A DNA stretch of 64,000 nt from Pseudoscleropodium purum (GCA_963969395.1 OZ017803.1:11904001-11968000); one strand, 5' to 3'. Counted from the first letter of the stretch, positions 42,811 to 55,700 are shown. The notes: generated by a model from the letters alone, not told the origin. A program made the numbers and translations.

Positions 42811-44857
42811 GTAAGTCTCCTCTTCTTCATGCTCGTCGTTGCTCGTCGTTGGTACGTGTTTCAAAGTTTAGGCAAGTTGGATCCCGTGTCCTGTTTCGAA
42901 TGCCACCGCTTAGGATCGACACCCGGCTGGGGCTTCTGATCATTGTCATCAGTCGTACTTGGCCTGACGGGTCCGCGCCTCACGTTTCCTTCCCCGTGTC
43001 CTGTCTGGAAGGGAATGGCTCCTGTGGGGAACGATCCCTGGTTCTTGCTGTCATTTGTTATTGTTGGACTCCGCGTGACGGATGGTTGCACCACGTGTTT
43101 ATGGCGCTTCAGAAGGGTACCGTTGGGATTCATCTCCATCGTGGACAATGTGGGGCATGTCCGATGAGGTATTCACGGGGTCCCACGATCCATGGGCTTC
43201 GGATGGATTCCGCTCGCGGTTTTTGATTTTGGGTAGCGTTTCATAATGTCTTTTCTTGCTCGGTCCGCGCGAATTATTGCAGCCAGGACGAATGTGAATA
43301 TCCAACGAGTCCGTACCTCGGGGGGTTGGGGTTGTCGGCTTTGGGGATTTCGATCGGAGACTGTAGCATTGGGGTTCAGCCACTGCAGGCGTGATCGTGG
43401 CTGGAGTTACTGATGGCTGCGAGTCATGGAATGGAAGCGATCGTCTCCTGGAGTGAGACTCGCGGTTGCCCCGCTCTCAGTTTCTTGATCGATCATCTTA
43501 GGTCACCTGCGATGCCACGCCAGCTGAGGCATGACATTCCCAAGGCGCAAGCTGGTGGGTACATGCAGTGGTGGGCAGGATGTTTCGCAGGGGGCCTCGG
43601 ATGCATGATTTGCTCGACGATCTTAACGTATCGTTGGGCGCTTGTAGCTGCAGTAGCATTAGGCTGCTGCGGACTATGTGTTTCTGGCCATATCCAGGTG
43701 AAACCCACGGAGCAAGTAATGTTTTTAGGAGTTCCGTAGAGCAGGAAGCTGCACTTCCCTTGTTCACTCCTTGGCTCTACAAATTCCACGGTTTTACAGT
43801 AATCTGCGCAGCTTCAGTCGGTTTCGAGCGGAGATCACGAGGTATGGTTGGTTGATAAACGGATCTGACACCGAGACACGTGTTTCTAGTGTAGATTACG
43901 AATGAGCCGGGGACTCCGGGTTCCGTACGCTCGCTTGGAATTCACGGATTCGGCGTGTGAGTCAGCAACGCCCCACTTGGACAAAAATTGTGAACCTGCT
44001 CTGTGGTCCTCCGCTTGTAAAAACCAATATTTCATTTAAATAGCGGTATTCGTCATTCTTGGCACTTCGCGTTTAGACCGTGCGGTCTGAAATTTCTTCC
44101 CATCCTAGAAGTGAATGGAAATATGGCGTTTGGAATGCCGCCATTTTAACGAAAATTTCCCATGAAATCAATGCAGGGAATGGTTCTTCTGATGTTCCTT
44201 GGGGGGACATGAGCCGGTGGCTCATCAATCGCTGCTGTAACCGAGCTGGTGGTTTATTCGCTAATTATCAGTGGTTTAACGTTTTTAATTATTTGCGAAC
44301 ACCTCGAATATTATTAGTAATTCCCCAAGTCCACTTCTGTAGGTTGACTGCGACTGTCAGGATGATATCGAGGACGTGTCATATGATAGGGTCCCATCAT
44401 TGAGAGTTCGGGGTGGTAAAACTGGGATTGTAGCTTCACTACTACTTCTGTCACGCTTATAGCAAACGATTTTGAGTACGCCTTGTGATCTCCGTTTGAA
44501 TCAATCGTTTCATTTGCAGGATCGGGTTTCACATTGTGGGTTTCTGCTGTTGCGTCTCGCAGTTTGCTTGCATGCCTTACTCAATTCCTAGGCAATACTA
44601 GAGTACTACCTTCTCTCATATTCTGATCTATGTTTCTTACTGAGTGTGCAGATTTTCAGGGCAAGGACGTTATTGTAACCTCTAGCCATTTTCGATTTCC
44701 TGAAGGCTTTTTGCTTGACTGATTATTTCCCAGTTTGGGGTCGTTGAATCCTTCCAGAGTTTTGAATTGTGGGCGGCAAGACATATTGTTTCTTCATACT
44801 CAAAATTGATAGTATTTGGGCATAGAGAAATCAATTCTTTCTGTTCCAGCAGCGGCT

Positions 44858-45627
44858 ATGGCGATCCAGAAAGACGTCAAACCGTCCTTGCCTCTCAAAT
44901 CCTTGAATCATGTCTCTAGAGTATGCCGAAATGTGCAAGTCGCCACCAATTTCTACGAGAAGGTGTTAGGCTTCACTCGTGTCGTGCGCCCAGAAGCCTT
45001 GAAGTTTGACGGAGCTTGGTAAGCTTGGAATTTCAGTGTCTTCTGCTTGGGCCATTTATGTGTGAAATTTCCTTTACTTACTGGATTACTGATTTTGTGT
45101 TTTCGTTTGCGCGCCTTCTCTTTTCACAGGCTTCACAACTACGGCATAAGCATCCATCTACTGCAGGCTGAGAAGCAGGAGCTTTCTACGCTTCCTCCAG
45201 CGGTCAAGGAAATTAACAGCAGAGATGACCATCTCTCTTTCCAGGTATAATTTGATATTAGTCACATTTCTTTGATATTTCGATGAAGCTTCAGTGTGCT
45301 CTGACTCTGAAATGCACAATATTAATCCTGTAGATTGTGCATGGACAGATGTAGACGTCTTCAGAAGCCTGAGATTTTCTCCTCATGAATGACTGTGATG
45401 CTGTACAGAGTGATTCGATATTAGGGGTGGAGCAAGCACTGAATGCTCACGGCATCAAATATTGTCGAACAACGGTCGATGAAGATGGCGTGCTGATTGA
45501 GCAGGTGTTCTTCCATGATCCAGATGGTTTCATGATCGAGATTTGTACATGTGAGAATTTCCCTGTGCAGCCTTTAAACCCCTCGGCCAGTTTGTGCAGT
45601 CTATCACCTGCTTTATCAGCCCGGTGA
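44858..45627 (+). CDS. Glyoxalase I/VOC-superfamily protein, GLYI4/GLYI7-like, three exons, 164 residues
   Basis: Exons 44858-45018, 45130-45244 and 45409-45627 join through GT-AG borders (phases 2 and 0). The protein starts with SLNHVSRVCRNV, followed by FYEKVLGF, GAWLHNYGISIHLL, DDHLSFQ, FFHDPDGFMIEIC and ENFPVQPL, the order found in the plant GLYI4/GLYI7-like group and the usual length for it. Candidate metal ligands are H18, H88 and E136; the remaining position, usually acidic in true glyoxalase I, appears to be H63, so lactoylglutathione lyase activity is not assured. No transit peptide is seen, so a cytosolic protein is likely. The ATG sits 8 bases after the exon start at 44850. The tail after QPL is Ser/Leu-rich. 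It stands alone, about 32 kb from the PPR gene. Confidence 0.9.
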
Positions 45628-46334
45628 GGTTGCAATAATGCCTGCACTTTCTGTTGCGAGTTGTACTGGACTGCACACTGGTCGTCAAATTCCAAATCAT
45701 CAGATATTATTGTCTTGGGGATTTAATTTGATATCTTCCTCAAAACCTGAAAAATATCATGGACTTGCAACCCAGTCTCTTGAGTAAAATATTTATTCCG
45801 CATGGCGGGTCATAGGTAGTAGTTAGTTTTATTGTCAGCGAGTGGTTTAGCATAGATGGAGTAATAAGAGGCATTTTCATATTTGAGTCTAGCTTTACCA
45901 ACATTGTAAGTACAAGCTGAGAGGTAGTGAGGGGAGTGGGTATGCAAAGCACCAGCTAGCATCTGGTGAGATTCTTGGGTTTGAGCATGGTTATTTTTCT
46001 GCTTAGGTACGATTTTGGTTCATCAGGAGATTCTCAAAATGAATCAGAGATGCGGACTGCCAATCTTCAGTAAAAGAAATTGGCAATTGGCTGTGTACCT
46101 GATATTATTCCCTATCCAATGTGTGTTCTTTATGGATCTCGTTTCACATACTTGTTCTTCAAATCTCGCTTTGCATTTACGGACAGATCTCTGTCTATTC
46201 CTGTGTGATAGCGTCCCTCGAAGCTGTCATTTGTGTGTTTGTATACCTCGCCAAGTCGTCATAGTGTTGTGCACGTTTCACTCGTGCGCGCTTGTATTGC
46301 CCTTGAGTGCAGGACTTGTTATATATATGTTTTT
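45628..46334 (+). other. 3' flank and probable 3' untranslated region of the glyoxalase-family gene
   Basis: The gene-like composition continues to about 46,310. An open stretch at 46015-46440 has no domain and runs into LINE debris, so it is not called a gene. AT-rich stretches near 45786 (AAAATATTTATT) could hold polyadenylation signals. Confidence 0.45.
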
Positions 46335-46440
46335 ATTTTTATATTTTGAAACACATGGGCAATTTCCATTGATAGAGGAAATAGCGCAGCGAACCAAGGG
46401 GCGAGGCCTCGGCGAGATTTGTTTTTTGAATTTTCATTAA
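46335..46440 (-). mobile_element. LINE 3'-end fragment
   Basis: ATATTTTGAAACACATGGGC is followed by AATTTCCATTGATAGAGG, the complement of the LINE 3' end, with a T/A-rich tract on its left that corresponds to the tail. It continues into a CpG-rich stretch (AAGGGGCGAGGCCTCGGCGA). Confidence 0.65.
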
Positions 46441-47259
46441 ATATGTTTATGGGTGCGGGTTTAAGATCCTTGCTTTCACAGATTGTAAACATTCCTTTTG
46501 ATGCTGCGGTCACACAGACCCAGAACCCTGATTGGCAGTTGGTGCGAGCGAAATTTCATTTTATGGATTCCTTGGAGACAACGATGTTTCAACACTTGTT
46601 GCCAGGTTTTCATAATGAAGGTGGCTTCATTCTCAACTTTGTTGGCATTTGAGTTCTCTGAGTGTGATTGACATTTGGACTTGAACTGCAAGTGGAGTTT
46701 TGAAATCTTGAGAGAATGAGTTGAAGCTGTTTTGAGTACGAGTATACAGGATCCGATTACCCACTCCTATTGCAACTGTCGGCTAATTTCTGAGTGCAGC
46801 GAGCCTGTACACATGAAGGGGTTTTTCGTATCTGCTCACTCTCGTCAAGACCTAAAAGCAGCAACTCTCTGCTGACTAAAAAAGTCTAGTGTTTTAATGA
46901 AAGAAACTTTAGAAGAAGTCGAAAATTTCAGAAAATTGTGACTCGAGTTAAAACTTGAAGGGGTATCTCAACTCTTGTTTACAAATATGTAGACCTGTCA
47001 ATTGTATAAATGAGGGGTCGAGAATTTTAGGTTAAACATCAAAATGACCCCAGCAGGTCTCACATGCAGTGTGGATTTCCAGGGCAATTTATCGCAAACA
47101 ACTGACCTGTTGATGTGAACGACCAGGGTATAACAATTTGAAGTTTGCTTATGGCAAAATTTGGCCAATTTCATTCGAGCTTGAGACAGGGATTTCCCTT
47201 ACTACAGTACTGTACAGAATGGAATTCTAATGAACCCATGTAGTTTAAACTAGCATTAA
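46441..47259. other. Intergenic DNA
   Basis: No gene is seen; overlapping short ORFs on both strands at 46419-46691 show no motif. Confidence 0.45.
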
Positions 47260-47640
47260 CTTGACGGGCGTCGTCTTCCCCTTGATCGCTCCATGAGCGA
47301 TCTGTCCAAATCCAAAAATTGTACGCTGCTCACATGTGTAATGAACTCCCTCGTCAGAGTGTCGAGAACTTCTTCATCTGCAACTAATGCTGGAGCCAGA
47401 ATTCTGGGCTCTGGAGCTTTTGGGCCGTCACATGCATCATGTTTCAGTTATCCAGAAGCGAAATCCACTCTCAGTGGCAAGGGGATCCAGTAATGCGAGG
47501 GCATGAAGAGCTGGCTCAGCCCTGAAAGCGATTTCATGATGGCGCTCCAAAACTTTAGGAACGGCAGCTTCGTAAGCGAAGATTCCCAGTGCACCTAATT
47601 TTAGTGGTGACAACTGGGCACAACTGCACACTCACTGCCG
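47260..47640 (-). pseudogene. Orphan protein-like stretch, minus strand, broken or intron-split
   Basis: From 47631 to 47440 one frame reads KLGALGIFAYEAAVPKVLER and then an Ala/Leu-rich helical part (PALHALALLDPLATES). After a stop codon another frame reads APEPRILAPALVADEEVLD, followed by TLTREFITHVSSVQFLDL and DRSLMERSR. The composition is CpG-rich and protein-like in contrast to the flanks. A possible acceptor (GTTGCAG) precedes DEEVLD. I do not recognise the family; the Ala/Leu pattern could be an alpha-helical repeat. It may be a gene fragment carried by a transposon or part of a gene whose other exons I cannot place. Confidence 0.4.
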
Positions 47641-49986
47641 TGGGGGAAGAATCCGACAACGGCTGGCTGTAGAAGTGCAAATAGTCCATTTCCAGGTTTA
47701 ATACTCCGCAGTTCATTTTAGTAACTTTTGAGAATGTTTCTCTTGATATGGTTTGTAGTCCCTTGGACTGAACTTTCACGTATATGGAGTTTGTCAAACC
47801 TTGAAAAAACTTCCAAAAAGACAAAAGAAATTTCAGAATTATACAACAGTGTGTGCAACAAGTTGCAAGAGGAGAATTAGAAGTGGAGCTTCATGAAAAG
47901 TAAGAGAGGCAAGCTCTTAGAAAACTAATTTCAACATTGGACTTGAACTATTATTGCTATTATAGTTTGGCATATGATAGAGCTTCTTGAATATGTAAGC
48001 TTATCCCAAGTCACATAGAAATGAAAGTGTTATAAAACCTCATTGTAGAAAACTTGGAAAGTCATTTTGATTTGATTTGAACATATTATAAAAGTTTGCT
48101 CTTTGAGCATTATGACGTACATGGCAAACAAATAGACAACAATCATTTTTAGATTAAAAGTGTGCCTTTGATGTTTGGATCCATTTAAATATTTTCTATT
48201 TCATAGCAAAAATTACTTAATATTTGCAAGGATTGACAACTTCCAAATACCAATTTTTCTTCTACAAGCTACACATTTTCATATTTCACGATTTAGATTC
48301 TTTTTGGCTTTTCACATTGTAAGACTTGCAATTGGTTGGAAGGTAATGTAAATGTGAGTATTTGGAACTCCACCCTCAAGTTCCAACTTACACAACCAGG
48401 TTCTATTATTATTGATTCTATTGATTCAATTCTATGGGTGAGTGATTTGTAGTAAATGAGTTGCCTTCCAAGCAATGGATCTTTTTTACTAAATCCTACT
48501 TTTATTCCTAATGAAAAGTTGTAAAACTCAAGCAAATATTGACTATTGAAATTAATTGAGGCTTTTTAAGTAAACTTTGGAATGTAATTTTCTTATCAAG
48601 GTTGGCTTTAAGGGTTTGGGTCCAACTGAGTTATTATCTTTCAAATTTCTCTTGGAAAACTAAAAGCTTTTTAGGTTTGAGCTAAAGATTGAACAATATT
48701 TTCCAAAGGTTCTAGTCTTTAAGTATTCTCTAATTTTACCTTATGAATTTAATGCCAGTTTTTAGGTAAAAAGGTTATGCAGCTTTAGTACTTTTCCAGT
48801 ACTTTATATGCTAGTAATTTTTGGTCAATCTTTATTGGTGTATATTTTTCCCAAACTTCCTAATGACTTTTCCTTAAATTTCCCAACTAGCTTGCCTATG
48901 ATTAATCCTACCTCCACAATTTATGTTTTTATTTATATTTATATTTATTTTTTTCTTCTTGTTTTTTTATTTTTTTATTATTTTTTTTTTGTTCTTAATT
49001 TATTTTTAATTTTTATCCATGTTAATACTTGGATAATTTCTTGGTTAATTAGTTGGAAATGATTGCTTATTTGCTTTACCGCTCAATTTCTACTTTTTAA
49101 CTAATCGGTTGATTTGAATCTATCTTAGTAACTTATTAGTTTATCATATAGAGGTGAAAGTATAAATTTCCTTTTACTTCTAGTGAATGTTATTAACAAA
49201 AGAATTTTGACCATGGACCTGTTGACCAAAATTCTTAAGTAATTGTTGTTTACTTTTGAAGTTTGGAATTCACTTCTACTTTAACCTTCTTTGACTTCTA
49301 CTTTTATGGGGAATTTGATCCCACCTAGATTCTGAAATTCCTTAAGAATATTTGATTGGATGAATTTTTATATTTCCATTCAATTAAAAGGCTAGGGTTC
49401 ATTCCTTTGTAACTTCTTCAATTATTATTATTTTTTTGTGTTTAATATCTTTTTGGAAAGCTAAAGAAATTTTCTACTTAATTTTTGACTCTAATTCTCC
49501 TGATCAAATATTTTAATGGTCTGACTTTAATTCCTACCTACAGTCCTAATGATTAAATATGAATTGGAAAATAAATAAATAAATAAATAAAATAAAAATG
49601 GGAATTAGAATACAATTTGGCACTAACCTCAACAACATTGGCCATATCTTCTTCAACTTGCAATTTGAGTTCCACCACTTGCTTGTGCGTTATTTCCATT
49701 CCTTCCATATTTGTTCGTATTTTGTTGTATTTTTTATTCTTGGGTTTTTGGTATTTTCTTCTTCTAATTTTTATGTTTTTCCTCACTATTTTCAAAAATA
49801 AAATACTAGGAAATCTAGGGAAAATCTAACTTTTTGCTAATAGGTATTGATGCTTGAAAGTCAAGCAAATACCTCTAATGTGTTGGTTAACCTTTCCTAC
49901 AAATAACTAATTCTAAAGTCAAACATTCCCCATTTCGTTTTTTTCCTTTTGTTTTTTATGGAAATCAAACATGGGCCATCAAAGTG
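47641..49986. other. AT-rich intergenic DNA
   Basis: T-rich low-complexity sequence (48925-49015) and AAAT repeats (49570-49593). No gene is seen; open stretches at 48808-49062 and 49553-49829 are made of low-complexity codons. Confidence 0.5.
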
Positions 49987-50020
49987 TATATATATATATA
50001 TATACATACATACATACATA
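49987..50020. repeat. TA/CATA compound microsatellite
   Basis: About nine TA units are followed by about four CATA units. No known role. Confidence 0.9.
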
Positions 50021-50563
50021 CTTACTTGGTTGATTCTATTTGGACCTTAGTCACTTCCTTGTCACTTAAACTTCTATGTCTACTAACTCCCCCCTTGTTG
50101 CAATGGCATTTGCAACTCACAATTGTGGGGAGATTGAGCTTAGGAATTTGAAGCAGAGAGTGTGAAGCAAGGAATTCGAGAGAACAGGCCTGAGTCTGGT
50201 CCAATGTGCAGCTCTGTTGGACTTGCAAGCTGTCTCCAGGTTGGTTGACTTCTGCGTCCAGTCCTCCTCACCCCAACTTGATGATCTCAGTTGAGTTTGA
50301 TTTGGTTAGGCCCAAGTTTGTTCTCCTTGAAAAAATCTGATTTTTTCATGAAGATGAGGGCTGCTACTTGATCTCTGAGTGTTTCATGTTTTGTTCGGTT
50401 TGGAAGTTGGAAGTTGGAAGTTGGAAGTCGAGCTGTCAGTGGTTAGTATCTCTGAGGAGCCCTATTGAATAAATCTGTATTATCTTCCACAGAAGAAATT
50501 TCTGAAATTTCAATGGCAAAGGTCTCTGGAAGTTCTGGCTTCCTTTCTAGGACCTAGATTCGC

Positions 50564-50942
50564 GATGATAAGCTTCTTCCTTCAGAATATTGAAATTTAA
50601 TCGCCCAAAGGGGACTTTGAAAAGGATTGGCTTCTTGTTATGGGCTGATTTTGATGATTAAGCCTTCCTCTCTTTTCATATTTTGAAATTTAATCGGGCA
50701 AAGGGGACTTTTAGGGACTGGCTCCTTTGCTCGTGGACTGATTTTGATGATTAAGCTTCCCTTTTTTTTTAAACTCTGAAATTTTGACAAAAAAAGGGAC
50801 TTTTAAAGGGCTGGACTTCTTCTTTATGGGCTGATTTTGACGATCAAGCTTCCCTCTCTTTTAAAACTTTGAAATTTTGACCAAAAGGAGACTTGTTAAG
50901 GACTGACTTCTTTGCTTATGGGCTGAATTTAATGGTCAATCC
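50564..50942 (+). repeat. 93-bp tandem repeat, four units plus the start of a fifth
   Basis: Units start at 50564, 50653, 50746 and 50839 with GATGATTAAGCTTCC-like sequence. Each contains TTTGAAATTT, then AAAGGGGACTTT, then GGCTTCTT and GGGCTGATTTT. The fifth starts AATGGTCAATCC at about 50931 and runs straight into the protein-like stretch at 50944. Units 3 and 4 share GAAATTTTGACCAAAA-like sequence; units 1 and 2 share GAAATTTAATCG. Confidence 0.85.
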
Positions 50943-50943
50943 T

Positions 50944-51189
50944 AGAACGCTTGGACTCATTAGCGAAGTGCCAGGAAGCGAGAAATGCACAGGATTTGGA
51001 AGACTGCTATGGGGAATTGTCACCAAGCATAGTGGAAGTAACTGTAAGATTTCGAGCTTTAGGAATTGCAGTTTTGACCAAAGCAGTTGGAGAGCTCTTT
51101 TCTGTAATTCCTGTCCAGATCAAGAGGTTTGACCTCAGGGAAATGGGTGTTGTCTGTCTCGGGCAGTTGCCAATTGCTTCACAGAAGTG
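50944..51189 (+). CDS. Orphan protein-like stretch, possible terminal exon
   Basis: The frame reads ERLDSLAKCQEARNAQDLED, then CYGELSPSIVEVTVRFRALG and VGELFSVIPVQIKRFDLREM, and stops after LPIASQK (TGA at 51188). It looks like real protein with mixed hydrophobic and charged residues and CpG-bearing codons, unlike the flanks. TCCTAG just before it could serve as a splice acceptor, but no upstream exon is found because a tandem array precedes it. I do not recognise the family. An open frame without a partner exon may be a captured gene fragment. Confidence 0.35.
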
Positions 51190-52324
51190 ATTGTAAGAGT
51201 GGTAGAAAATGTTGGAAAAATTAGACAAAAATCCCTGCATGGACATTAGCTTTCCTACTACCACTTACTGAAATCCAGACAAAAAAAGGAAGAATATTCA
51301 TGGACAACATAGAGCTTGCAATTGCAGCGTGTATGTTTTTTGAGGTTGCATGAAGCATTTTCTCTTCGTTGTCCTCATCATGTGCACTTGATCCGGGCTG
51401 TAGTGTACAAGTGCTTCCCAGACATGCCCGCATTGCCAAAAACAATAAACTAAAGAACAACATAACAAACTATACATCTTCATACATTATAAAAATGAAA
51501 TTTTTACATAATGAGCTCATAAAAGCGTCTTCTCTGTCAGAGTTTTGTGCAATTTAAAAATGCTAGAGTGAGGAACTGGTGACATTTGTGATTCTTGTCC
51601 TACTTGCATTTATTGTGCACTATCACCAACATGATAAAATAGCTCATGCACATTCTTTTTAAATTGGAGTTCAAAAATTATTTAATTGGAGAGGGTCAGC
51701 TAGGATACGTGCCCAAACAGTGCAGCCCCTTGTAATTTCAGGGAGGTAGAATTTTGATTTTAACATAATTGGCAGTGTGGGCACTTCAAACTTTCTTCCA
51801 AACCCTGACATACTGCTCTTCAGAATTTCCTACATGACATTGGGACGCTCTTACTACATGCCATGATCACCAGCATACACAAAAGCCCTCCCACAGCTCC
51901 CCAAAAAATCAGTGGATGAAAAAGATGCATTCTTTTTCATCAGGAGCAATTTCAATTTGTTCATTGTCCAGAAAATGGACGTTGGAGCACTCCAGGGTTA
52001 AGCTTCTTTAAATTAAAGGGAAAAACCACAAGTTAACTGTGATGTATGGTATGACAAAATTCCAACTCCCCTTCTGGTTATACGGTAGTGAAATTAAGAA
52101 GTCAGTATGGAACCATTTAAATTCCAAGGCTACCGAGTGGCATTGACCCATACTGTGTGTATCAGACCCTTGGATTGGAGGACCCTGTGCCACTAATTCT
52201 TGGTTAGGTACTGGCCTGTTGGCTCATGGTGATTTGATTTTTGGTTTTGTTCTTTCCAAAAAAACAAAAAAAAGGCAGTTGCTTGCCACACTATACACTG
52301 AAACTTGCCTGCCACCCCAGTTTC
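51190..52324. other. Intergenic DNA
   Basis: No gene is seen. Base composition is intermediate until about 52,200. Open stretches at 51221-51557 overlap on both strands and show no motif. Confidence 0.45.
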
Positions 52325-52790
52325 CCATTAGTTCCCCCCCTCCTCTCTCAAAAAATTTGTGAGCTGTTGATTTTTTTGAAAAAAAATGCTTACCCTCAAA
52401 ATTGACGTTAATTTCTCAAAAAATCACAAAATGTTGATCTTGTGAAATTTAATCTGAGCCGTTCAAATATAAAATATAAATGTTGAATACGAATACAAAT
52501 ACGGGTATGGGTATTGGATATGAGTACTAAATACATATACTGAATACGGATATTGAATACAAGTATTGAATATGGGTACTGAATACGGATATTGAATACG
52601 GGTACTAAATACAGATACAGTATTGGATATGGGATCAATTGTCCCATATTGTTTGTCAAGAACTTTGATTCTGAAGATTACAAGAGGGGGGGTGAGATAA
52701 AAAAAATTTAATCAAATTCTAAATGATAGGTGGGGGTGAGTGGGGGTGGTAAAATAAAAAATTTTAAATAAAAATTGAGGAGGGGATTGC
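52325..52790. mobile_element. Minisatellite-bearing element, copy 2
   Basis: The order is TTCCCCCCCTCCTC, GTTGATCTTGTG, GAGCCGTTCAAAT, a 12-bp-type array of GAATACGGGTATT-like units (52484-52634), then ATTACAAGAGGGGGG, an AT stretch, GGGGGTGAG repeats and GAGGAGGGGATTG. It parallels 16751-17035. The array here is longer and more regular. Confidence 0.55.
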
Positions 52791-55700
52791 ATAGTGACAC
52801 AAAGTGCCACTATACAACTTGAGTGCCTAATAACTACATTTACTACTATTTGGTTCCCTAAAAGGAACTTTGAACTAGAAACTAAATTGGGATTTTTTTA
52901 AAAGCATAGTCTATCCAAGGATTATTTCCTAAATGGAAAAATTAGTACGGAAGGAATTATCCTCCAAATCCAACAACAAGGATTTTTGAGGAATTTTGAA
53001 AGTTTCGTCTAGGAGCGAAGCTTTGTTGTACAGCTACACTACCCTTACAAATATGGCAAGATACATATAACAAAAACTTGGAAGTTTGGATTTCACTCAA
53101 ACCTTCCCAAACAACAAGTGGACCACATATTCATCTACTTACAATTCCACAGGGGATTTTCTACAACAACATCGTGAAATCCCATCTAAGGATTTTGGTA
53201 GAGAATGATAGGATATGATTTTACTCAAATGACTCAAACAACCAATACTTGGAATTCGAATAAACTTCAACAATGGTTCAAAACATAAATATTAACAAGC
53301 ATTTCAAAGGGACCTCCATGTCCTTTCAAATGGCTCAAACACAAAAGAAGTCTCAATTTGTAAAGAAAGGCAAAGAGTTTGGATGATCATCAAACTTTTT
53401 TGACAACATGGCCTTGTATGGCCTATAACAAAATGTAAAAGAATGCTTTGTGTTGGTGGGTCTCAAACCATCGGAGAGATTTGGTCTCGAGCGACCAAGG
53501 ACACAAAACAATCAAAGGGGTGCAGAGGAAGTTGGTGGGAGCCCTTTTATATGTTTCCAAGGCTCCCACTTACTTCCTTTTACATTAAAAACTACCTAAG
53601 TAAACTAAAATTCATTAAAATCCATAATTACTTGCTAAATGTCCTATAACTTTTGGAGAAAAACTCGAAATGAAAAATGGATTGCGCTATTGGCTTTAGA
53701 AGATCCTTTTTAGCCTAGGGATCTCCTAACCCTCAACTTCCAAGTCAAATTTCTCACAAACGATAGCGTTTTTCAACTTAGTGAAAAAGGTGAAAAAACT
53801 AACTTTTGGAATTTGTGGATTTTGCTAATTTTGACTAGCTAGGATTGTTTGGAAGGTCCAAAAATATTGTGATGAAGTCCAAAATGACTTAATTTGGACT
53901 CTATATGATCGTGGTTAGCTGGTCAACTGCAAAATGTTTTTGGAATTTCGTTAAAATTTGTTAGCGCTGCCAATTCGGGTAGTTACCAATGTCGGAACGT
54001 TGTGAAACTTGATTAGGCTCTTGTTTAGACTAAAACACATTGTCCTAATTTTTAGTGGGATTTTACCACCACCAAATGAATTTCTATGAATTTCCCTAGT
54101 TTCGGTGATTTTGGTTGATTTTCCATGGAATCATGTTCCGTAATTCAAAAAATTACAAAACATTTTGAGTAACTTCTACAAAGTCCCCAAGTACTTTGTG
54201 CAAATTTACGGGTCCAATTTGCTTTTTTCCTAGGAGAAAGAATTTATTCTTTCCTTATTTTAATTCCTTCGGAGAGGAATCATTCCCTTACTAGGGAATC
54301 TTGACAATTTGACTTCACTATTACGCTCTTAGTATGTTTCTAATCTTAAAATAACTTTTTTTTGCAGCAATTGTTTATATATATAGTTTTCATGGACTTT
54401 AACCTATATATCATACGTAATGGCTATTTCCCTTTTTCAATTTTCACCACAATTTTCAACTAATTTTTTCCTGTAGGGTTCTAAGTTACTAGGAAAGCTA
54501 GAATGATTCCAACTCTACTAATTTTAGCCAATCTTTGTCGCATGTGCCTTCACTGTCAAAACTCTGTATGGCATCTAACTAAGTGTCTTGTCCCTGTGTA
54601 TTGATTAGAATTGGGATTGCTTTCAATCCATAATCCGATACGTAAACACCTTTTCTAAATATTGAATACTCACAAAGAACATGTTTGGAGCATTTCCAAT
54701 GCCCTCGGGGTGTTAACCCTATTATATATGGTTTTATCCCAATTTCTTGTAAAGTCACTCAAATGGCTGTTTTGATCACAATTTATTCATATAAATGAGT
54801 AAAAAAACAAAAAAAAGTAGACCCTGAGTTCCAGGTGACATCCTTGGAGCTCATAATAAGCTATGTGGTGGGGTATACAAATGACCAAATGTTGTAAACT
54901 AATTAAATTTTTGCCACATTATTGGAGATGTTCTTTGTATTTGCATTCAAAATTGGAAAAAAGTTGAATTTGTTTACTCACCATCAATTATAATGACTTC
55001 CAAAACATATTCATTTTAATCATTTGAATATATAGGGTACATAGTCTTCTTTCAAACCTAAAAGTCAAAGGATGCTTTTCAAGAGAAATTGTTAAAAACT
55101 TCCTTTTGGAGATGCATTGACCCAAATTGAACATTTTTGTGAAGTTCAATCTTATGAAAGTGTAATAGACCTTCATGTTAATGTGTCGTAAAAAAAATTA
55201 GCTTGTTTGATTGTAGATTGCAAAATTATAACATTTGAAGTTTAAAAAAAAATTGAAAAATTGACCCTTCAAGACATAGACAATAGACTTCAAGCCCTCT
55301 TAGATTAAAAAATCTTCCCTATACAAAAATGAAGATTAATACCATTAATTATTACATCTCATTAGATAAATTCATGCAAAATTAAAAAAACAAATTTGGT
55401 ATCTAACCTTAAGATAGAAACACTTCAAAAGACACTTTTTCTAATATAGATAATTTTTATTATAAAATTGCTGAAATTTTTATATTTTTTCATTAGTACA
55501 TCATTTGAAATCTCAATGCACTCTAAAATCTAAATCTCATAATTTTTGCATGTGAAATCCAATCATATTTTGTGTCCCTATCTTACTTTTATTCACCTTA
55601 CAATATAAAGAAGTGAAGTAATCTAGCAATGTACTAGCCAATATTTGGTGATTTTTCATCCATGGGATAATTCGTTTTCTGAAAACCAAATGGTTAAATA

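Noticed and set aside
42720..43855. Several frames of 90-168 codons as a separate gene
   Set aside because: They overlap on both strands in CpG-rich DNA, show no domain, and fall inside the probable leader intron.
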